A stretch of DNA of 64,000 nucleotides. It comes from Xylocopa sonorina. Taxonomy: Eukaryota > Arthropoda > Insecta > Hymenoptera > Apidae. The stretch's first letter is position 1, and the number at the start of each line of letters is the position of its first letter. Positions 59,204 to 64,000 of the stretch are shown here, piece by piece. A program made the position numbers and the translations under genes. The stretch is from contig NW_027490117.1 of NCBI RefSeq assembly GCF_050948175.1, positions 248,001-312,000 on the forward strand, written 5' to 3'. The notes under the pieces were generated by a model that worked only from the letters and a program-made list of their open reading frames with translations, made no database searches and was not told the origin of the DNA.

Positions 59204-62200
59204 TTGCTTCGATACGTAAACATCTGCAAACGCTATTTCCTTGCAAGGAAGTGTCGCATTTACATTCATTTCAAGTGTAGACGAGGAATACATAACACTT
59301 CGCAAATCATATTATATCTTACCATGAAACGTAGAAATGAGATGCGAAATCGCGTTTTAAGAAGCATTAGAAAGCTATTGCTACGATACGTACACATCTA
59401 CAAACGCTATTTCCTAGCGAGGTAGTATCGCATTCACATTCATTTGATGTGTAGACGAGGAATACATAACACTTCGCAAATCATGTTATATCTTACCATG
59501 AAACATAGAAATGAGATGCGATATCGCGTTTTAAGAATCATATGAACTCTATTGCTACGATACGTAGACATCTGCAAACGCTATTTCCTAGCGAGGAAGT
59601 GTCGCATTCACATTCATTTGAAGTGTAGACGGGGAATATATAACACTTCGCAAATCATATTATATCGTACCATGAAACATAGAAATGAGATGCGATATCG
59701 CGTTTTAAGAAGCATTAGAATTCTATTGCTACTATAGGTAGACATCTGCAAACGCTATTTCCTTGCAAGGAAGTGCCGCATTTACATTCATTTGAAGTGT
59801 AGACGAGGAATACATAACACTTCGCAAATCATATTATATCTTGCCATGAAACATAGAAATGAGATGCGATATCGCGTTTTAAGAATCATAAGAACTCTAT
59901 TGCTACGATACGTAGACATCTGCAAACGCTATTTCCTTGCAAGAAAGTGTGGCATTTACATTCATTTGAATCGTAGACGAGGAATGCATAACACTTCGCC
60001 ATGAATATTATATCTTATCATGAAACATAGATATGAGATGCAATATCTCGTTTTAAGAAGCATTTGAACACTATTGCTTCGATACGTAGACATCTGCAAA
60101 CGCTATTTCCTTGCAAGGAAGTGTCGCATTTACATTCATTTGAAGTGTAGACGAGGAATACATAACACTTCGCAAATCATATTATATCTTATCATGAAAC
60201 ATAGATATGAGATGCAATATCTCGTTTTAAGAAGCTTCTGACCTCTATTGCTTCGATACGTAGACATCTGCAAACGCTACTTCCTTGCAAGGAAGTGTCG
60301 CATTTACATTCATTTGAAGTGTAGAGGAGGAATACATAACACTTCGCAAATCATATTACATCTTACCATGAAACATAGAAATGAGATGCGATATCGCGTT
60401 TTAAGAAGCATTAGAACTCTATTGCTACGATACCTAGACATCTGTAGACGCTATTTCCTAGCAAGGAAGTGTCGCATTTACATTCATTTGAAGTGTAGAC
60501 GAGGAATACATAACACTTCGCAAATCATATTATATCTTACCATGAAACATAGAAATGAGATGCGATATCGCGTTTTAAGAGGCATTAGAACACTATCGCT
60601 ACGATACCTAGACATCTGCAGACGCTATTTCCTAGCAAGGAAATGTCGCATTTACATTCATTTGAGGTGTAGAGGAGGAATACATGACACTTCGCAAATC
60701 ATATTATATCTTACCATGAAACATAGAAATGAGATGCGATATCGCGTTTTAAGAAGCATTAGAAAGCTATTGCTACGATACGTAGACATCTGCAAACGCT
60801 ATTTCCTAGCGAGGAAGTATCGCATTCACATTCATTTGAAGTGTAGACGAGGTATACACAACACTTCGCAAATCATTTTATATCTTACCATGAAAAATAG
60901 AAATGAGATGCGATATCGCGTTTTAAGAATCATATGAACTCTATTGCTACGATACGTAGACATCTGCAGTCGTTATTTCCTTGCAAGGAAGTCTCGCATT
61001 AACTTTCATTTGAATCGTAGACGAGGAATGCATAACACTTCGCAATGAATATTATATCTTATCATGAAACATAGATATGAGATGCAATATCTCGTTTTAA
61101 GAAGCATTTGAACTCTATTGCTTCGATACGTAGACATCTGCAAACGCTATTTCCTTGCAAGGAAGTGTCGCATTCACATTCATTTGAAGGGTAGACGAGG
61201 AATACATAACACATCGCAAATTATATTATATCTTACCATGAAACATAGAAATGAGATGCGATATCGCGTTTTAAGAAGCATTAGAATTCTATTGCTACGA
61301 TAGGTAGACATCTGCAAACGCTATTTCCTAGCAAGGAAGTGTCGCATTTACATTCATTTGAAGTATAGACGAGGAATACATAACACTTCGCAAATCGTAT
61401 TATATCTTACCATGAACCATAGAAATGAGATGCGATATCGCGTTTTAAGAATCATAAGAACTCTATTGCTACGATACGTAGACATCTGCAAACGCTATTT
61501 CCTTGCAAGGAAGTGTCGCATTTACATTCATTTGAATCGTAGACGAGGAATGCATAACACTTCGCCATGAATATTATATCTTATCATGAAACATAGATAT
61601 GAGATGCAATACCTCGTTTTAACAAGCATTTGAACACTATTGCTTCGATACGTAGACATCTGCAAACGCTATTTCCTTACAAGGAAGTGTCGCATTTACA
61701 TTCATTTGAAGTGTAGACGAGGAATACATAGCACTTCGCAAATCATATTATATCTTACCATGAAACGTAGAAATGAGATGCGATATCGCGTTTTAAGAAG
61801 CATTAGAATGCTATTGCTACGATACGTACACATCTACAAACGCTATTTCCTAGCGAGGTAGTATCGCATTCACATTCATTTGATGTGTAGACGAGGAATA
61901 CATAACACTTCGCAGATCATGTTATATCTTACCATGAAACATAGAAATGAGATGCGATATCGCGTTTTAAGAATCATATGAACTCTATTGCTACGATACG
62001 TAGACATCTGCAAACGCTATTTCCTAGCGAGGAAGTGTCGCATTCACATTCATTTGAAGTGTAGACGAGGAATACATAACACGTCGCAAACCATATTATA
62101 TCGTACCATGAAACATAGAAATGAGATGCGATATCGCGTTTTAAGAAGCATTAGAATTCTATTGCTACGATAGGTAGACATCTGCAAACGCTATTTCCTT

Positions 62201-62699
62201 GCAAGGAAGTGTCGCATTTACATTCAATTGAAGTGTAGACGAGGAATACATAACACTTCGCAATTCCTATTATATCTTACCATGAACCATAGAAATGAGA
62301 TGCGATATCGCGTTTTAAGAATCATAAGAACTCTATTGCTACGATACGTAGACATCTGCAAACGCTATTTCCTTGCAAGGAAGTGTCGCATTTACATTCA
62401 TTTGAATCGTAGACGAGGAATGCATAACACTTCGCCATGAATATTATATCTTATCATGAAACATAGATATCAGATGCAATACCTCGTTTTAACAAGCATT
62501 TGAACACTATTGCTTCGATACGTAGACCTCTGCAAACGCTATTTCCTTGCAAGGAAGTGTCGCATTTACATTCATTTGAAGTGTAGACGAGGAATACATA
62601 ACACTTCGCAAATCATATTATATCTTACCATGAAACGTAGAAATGAGATGCGATATCGCGTTTTAAGAAGCATTAGAAAGCTGTTGCTACGATACGTAC
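59204..62699. repeat. 870-bp 5-mer HOR at the array edge
   Basis: Five-monomer units start at landmarks 59,204, 61,640 and 62,510. The first and second are 2,436 bp apart and the second and third 870 bp apart. A partial unit of three monomers occupies 61,118-61,639. Shared markers are CATGAAACGTAG, GATACGTACACATCTAC with a following AGGTAGTATCGC, TATATCGTACC and TCGCCATGAATATT. The last unit is interrupted after its first monomer and 70 bp of the second by the array end at 62,699. Confidence 0.85.
62630..62699 (+). repeat. Terminal truncated monomer (70 bp)
   Basis: The last ATG-phased monomer starts at 62,630 and matches the CATGAAACGTAG variant of the 5-mer unit up to GATACGTAC. It then stops after monomer position 70. 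Related monomers near 59,390 and 61,828 continue GATACGTACACATCTAC, so the array was cut between GTAC and ACATC. Confidence 0.93.
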
Positions 62700-62840
62700 T
62701 GTCACGTCACGGGTCCACAAAATTTCGGAATTTACCGCGAGTGACGCGTAGCCGAATATCCGAAAAGATCCGCGCGATTACGGCGGACGCTGGTTCGATC
62801 GGGACGCGAACACGTATTCAGAACACAAACACCATGAACG
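62700..62840. mobile_element. Possible transposable-element terminus abutting the satellite
   Basis: Non-satellite sequence begins exactly at TGTCACGTCACGGG, right after the tetranucleotide GTAC, which is native to this monomer variant. A 5'-TG start (or TG...CA end on the other strand) next to a candidate 4-bp target site is typical of LTR retrotransposons. It also fits Ginger-like DNA transposons, which have TGT termini. The other terminus and the second GTAC would lie beyond 64,000, so neither class nor orientation can be settled. A simple rearrangement breakpoint is the alternative. Confidence 0.35.
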
Positions 62841-62852
62841 TGAAGCGTTCAC

Positions 62853-63152
62853 TTACCTCGAGCTGTCTTGGTTCGCCTCTAATGTGTTGCCTCGTTGAAG
62901 GTAGTGCGGTCGTCGCGGGTCGTCGAGCGGAATAGTTCCTGGATATGGGTTGATAGGCGGCAACGAGATCGGAATAAGCTTCCAAATCGGCTGCGGTGGA
63001 CGTCCGGGTGCCTCAGGGATCGCAGGAGCAGCCGTTGCGTTGAAGAAATACTGGACGTTTTCCTTCCCGTAGTATTCTCGAGCGAAGTGACGTAGAAAGG
63101 TTTTGCGGCCCGCACGTCGAGTTCTCTTGTTAATGATCGCCGTTAATTGGAT
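62853..63152 (-). CDS. Candidate minus-strand exon or ORF, unrecognised
   Basis: Reading leftward, the frame is open from just after a TAA at 63,155-63,153 to a TAA at 62,855-62,853, giving 99 codons. It contains no ATG, so it would need splicing or an upstream start. The visible product is protein-like: a basic N-terminal part with FLRHFAREYYGKENVQYFF, then a proline-rich part with PIWKLIPISLPPINPYPG. I recognise no family. The terminal AG|GTAAGTG near 62,856 is a consensus splice donor, and an AG acceptor-like site lies near 63,127. It sits 150 bp from the satellite edge, so a downstream exon would have to lie across the array, or the GTAAGT is coincidental. Overlapping frames are also open in this GC-rich stretch, which lowers confidence. 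Confidence 0.3.
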   Translation of the reverse strand: MQLTAIINKRTRRAGRKTFLRHFAREYYGKENVQYFFNATAAPAIPEAPGRPPQPIWKLIPISLPPINPYPGTIPLDDPRRPHYLQRGNTLEANQDSSR

Positions 63153-63419
63153 TTAGAATGTAAGGAGTCGAAGAAATAATCAGTGAGCTGATTTACTAAA
63201 ATAAATGAATATATTCTACGATAAAACCTAGTCTTACACTTTAACTTTTCCCTACGCTAGTTTAAAGTAACGTTAATTTCTAAGAGTTAAGCTAGAACTG
63301 GAAGTAGTAGAATTCGAAGTTTAGAATAAAATTAGAATTGGAACTTGTGAAATAGTAAACGAATATCCCCAAGTGGGATAGAGAAAAGCCTGGAGGCAGT
63401 GAGACTCGAGTGATCGGAT
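63153..63419. other. AT-rich spacer, no gene seen
   Basis: This stretch is AT-rich and holds many stops in all frames. It includes CTAAAATAAATGAATATA near 63,197, containing an AATAAA hexamer on the plus strand that could be a polyadenylation signal or chance. If the two minus-strand open segments are exons of one unit, this would be part of the intron between them. Confidence 0.5.
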
Positions 63420-63632
63420 TGATCCGGCTTGGTTGCCGGTTGCGACGATTCTGCTCTTCCAGTCGCTTGTCCGCGACCTCCTCGGGTCGCGGGGCGCGCG
63501 TGTCGCTCGAGCCCCGCGGTGGGGTGGACGGTCGGAGTAGGACGACCGCTCGGCCCGCGTAGTGGGGCGGCCGGTGTGGCGGGGCGGCTCGCGGAACGCG
63601 CGAGCCGCACGCGTCGGGCGCTCGCTTGCGCA
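63420..63632. other. GC-rich, CpG-dense island
   Basis: About 200 bp are strongly GC-rich with runs such as GCGGGGCGCGCGTGTCGC, bordered on both sides by AT-rich sequence. Open frames exist on both strands here (63,429-63,647 plus; 63,292-63,633 and 63,332-63,685 minus), but GC-rich DNA has few stops by composition. The conceptual peptides (Ala/Arg/Pro-rich) show no recognisable domain. It could be a promoter-type island, part of an LTR, or a low-complexity coding exon. Confidence 0.55.
63471..63492. repeat. Short perfect inverted repeat (8-bp stem, 6-nt loop)
   Basis: CCGCGACC at 63,471-63,478 pairs with GGTCGCGG at 63,485-63,492 around the loop TCCTCG. It lies within the GC-rich island. 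There is no T-tract or other element giving it a function, and chance occurrence in GC-rich DNA is possible. Confidence 0.5.
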
Positions 63633-63719
63633 TCGTACTTATTATAACTTAAAATTATTTTGGGCTGTTGGATCTGTATGTACAATCGTCTGTAGTGTAC
63701 TTATGCTACGAAAATGGAC

Positions 63720-64000
63720 TTACGAGTAAATAGACGCAAAGTATGAATATGGCTCTGGAGAGATGTGGTGCAGGTCATCTGAGCTGGCGTGGCGTTCATC
63801 CAGGTCTCGTTGTCCATGGCAAGGGCGAAGAGTCTGACTCCTGGACGCTCCATGCTCTGCTGCCATAGCTGGGCTGCCGAGCGTGTTGTCGTTCTGCAGG
63901 GGTTCTCGTTCTGTGTGGCAGGGTGCAGCTACGTATGTGTAAGGCCTCGTCGGGCGCCGAGGATGATGCTGGAGGGCGGCAGGCTGTACGCCTGACGTTA
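63720..64000 (-). CDS. Candidate minus-strand exon, partial at window edge, unrecognised
   Basis: The minus-strand frame is open from the window edge (64,000) to a TAA at 63,722-63,720, 92 codons. An internal ATG lies at 63,866-63,864. The stop overlaps a consensus donor, TC|GTAAGT, with the exon end at 63,724. The frame could therefore be an exon rather than a complete ORF end. The peptide is hydrophilic with ASSDDLHHISPEPYSYFAS near the end; no family is recognised. The phase at this donor is compatible with joining to the open segment at 63,126-62,857 through the AG near 63,127, a match expected one time in three. A plus-strand frame at 63,789-63,995 overlaps it and looks like its shadow. 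Confidence 0.3.
   Translation of the reverse strand, partial: TSGVQPAALQHHPRRPTRPYTYVAAPCHTEREPLQNDNTLGSPAMAAEHGASRSQTLRPCHGQRDLDERHASSDDLHHISPEPYSYFASIYS

Larger units (their letters stand above)
1..62699 (+). repeat. 174-bp tandem satellite array, about 360 monomers, head to tail
   Basis: Landmarks such as GAAGTGTAGACGAGG recur every 174 bp across the whole interval (for example 331 to 505), always in the same orientation. Numbering the monomer from the ATG of CCATGAAACATAG (first at 36), the consensus has GCGATATCGC at 21-30, CTACGATACGTAG around 58-70, TTCCTTGCAAGGAA at 88-101, GAAGTGTAGACGAGG around 123-137 and CACTTCGCAAATC around 147-159. Some monomers are 171-173 bp because of small deletions. 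The span from the first ATG (36) to the last (62,630) equals 360 monomers minus 46 bp. No inverted monomer or foreign insertion was seen inside the array. Length and organisation resemble centromeric satellites such as the 171-bp alpha satellite; a centromeric role is inference only. The left end lies outside the window. Confidence 0.98.
54901..62699. repeat. Divergent right edge of the array, rich in type-B monomers
   Basis: Monomers with GAATCGTAGACGAGG followed by GCAATGAATATT, and CAATACCTCG or CAATATCTCG in place of the palindrome, are frequent here. Private variants include GTAGAGGAGG, TTCCTGGCAAGG and TCGCCATGAATATT. Local duplications include a 348-bp dimer (landmark at 55,021 and 55,369), a 0.72-kb segment at about 56,118-56,840 repeated at 58,206-58,928 (offset 2,088), and a 5-mer at the extreme edge. 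Stops and substitutions are denser than in the interior. Confidence 0.85.

Noticed and set aside
36..62440. Dozens of forward open frames of 60-543 codons through the array as protein-coding genes
   Set aside because: They are the same stop-free satellite frame seen repeatedly. They start and end wherever stop variants or 2-bp deletions occur and have no gene-like context.
1..62699. CRISPR-like direct repeats
   Set aside because: Units are contiguous 174-bp monomers with no unique spacers and no cas genes; this is classical satellite organisation.
1..62699. CENP-B box or other known centromere-protein motif
   Set aside because: I looked for a CENP-B-box-like TTCG...CGGG pattern in the consensus and found none; only generic dyads are present.
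1..62699. Telomeric repeats, rDNA or tRNA genes
   Set aside because: No short telomere-type tandem repeats (such as TTAGG runs), rRNA-like conserved blocks or tRNA A/B-box pairs were recognised.
62510..62935. Forward 141-codon frame crossing the satellite boundary
   Set aside because: It is a fusion of the satellite frame with flanking sequence that happens to be open, with no support as a gene.
63292..63685. Two minus-strand frames of 113 and 117 codons and one plus-strand frame of 72 codons
   Set aside because: All three overlap in the GC-rich island, where stops are rare by composition, and run into AT-rich low-complexity ends. At most one could be real and none is recognisable.
63789..63995. 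Forward 68-codon frame at the right edge
   Set aside because: It overlaps the longer minus-strand open segment antisense, and its peptide has no recognisable feature.
63985..64000. TGACGTTA at the window end as an inverted terminal repeat of TGTCACGTCACG at 62,700
   Set aside because: Only a short TGACGT core is shared and the sequence is cut by the window edge; this is too little to call a terminal repeat.

Overview
The window is almost entirely one tandem satellite array. From base 1 to about 62,699 it consists of roughly 360 head-to-tail copies of a 174-bp monomer, all in the same orientation. The array enters from beyond the left edge. It ends abruptly inside a monomer at 62,699/62,700, and the last 1.3 kb is non-satellite DNA. 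No confident protein-coding gene, rRNA, tRNA or CRISPR array is visible. Nucleosome-scale monomers, multi-level higher-order repeats (HORs) and kilobase tandem duplications point to a eukaryotic centromeric or pericentromeric satellite. The flank (variable GC, CpG-rich stretches, consensus-like GTAAGT donors) would fit an arthropod genome, but I cannot name the organism.

The monomer is an exact multiple of three (58 codons), and one plus-strand frame has no stop in the consensus. This produces long Arg/Lys/Cys/His-rich open frames of up to 671 codons. I read these as by-products of periodicity: stop-bearing variants, 2-bp deletions and B-type monomers break the frame throughout. Two monomer families are visible. 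Abundant type A carries the palindrome GCGATATCGC. Type B has several linked changes, an in-frame TGA and no palindrome.

Layout: 1-2,242 is a copy of a block found again at 38,072-40,312 and, with an internal deletion, at 29,550-31,270. 2,243-6,753 is mixed, with a 7-mer repeat and its deleted copy. 6,754-18,398 and 18,399-30,043 are two nearly identical 11,645-bp units of 67 monomers each. About 28,700-36,258 and 37,222-47,038 are two versions of a further large block, each containing tandem 12-mer (2,086-bp) or 10-mer (1,738-bp) HORs. 47,037-54,600 is a patchwork of 3.3- and 4.0-kb-offset duplications. 54,900-62,699 is the right edge, richer in type-B and divergent monomers, with a 5-mer (870-bp) repeat.

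Flank: 62,700 begins TGTCACGTCACGGG directly after GTAC, suggestive of a transposable-element terminus. On the minus strand two open segments (64,000-63,720 and 63,152-62,853) each end at a GTAAGT. They could be exons of a gene or element, but no family is recognisable. A GC-rich island with a small hairpin lies between them.
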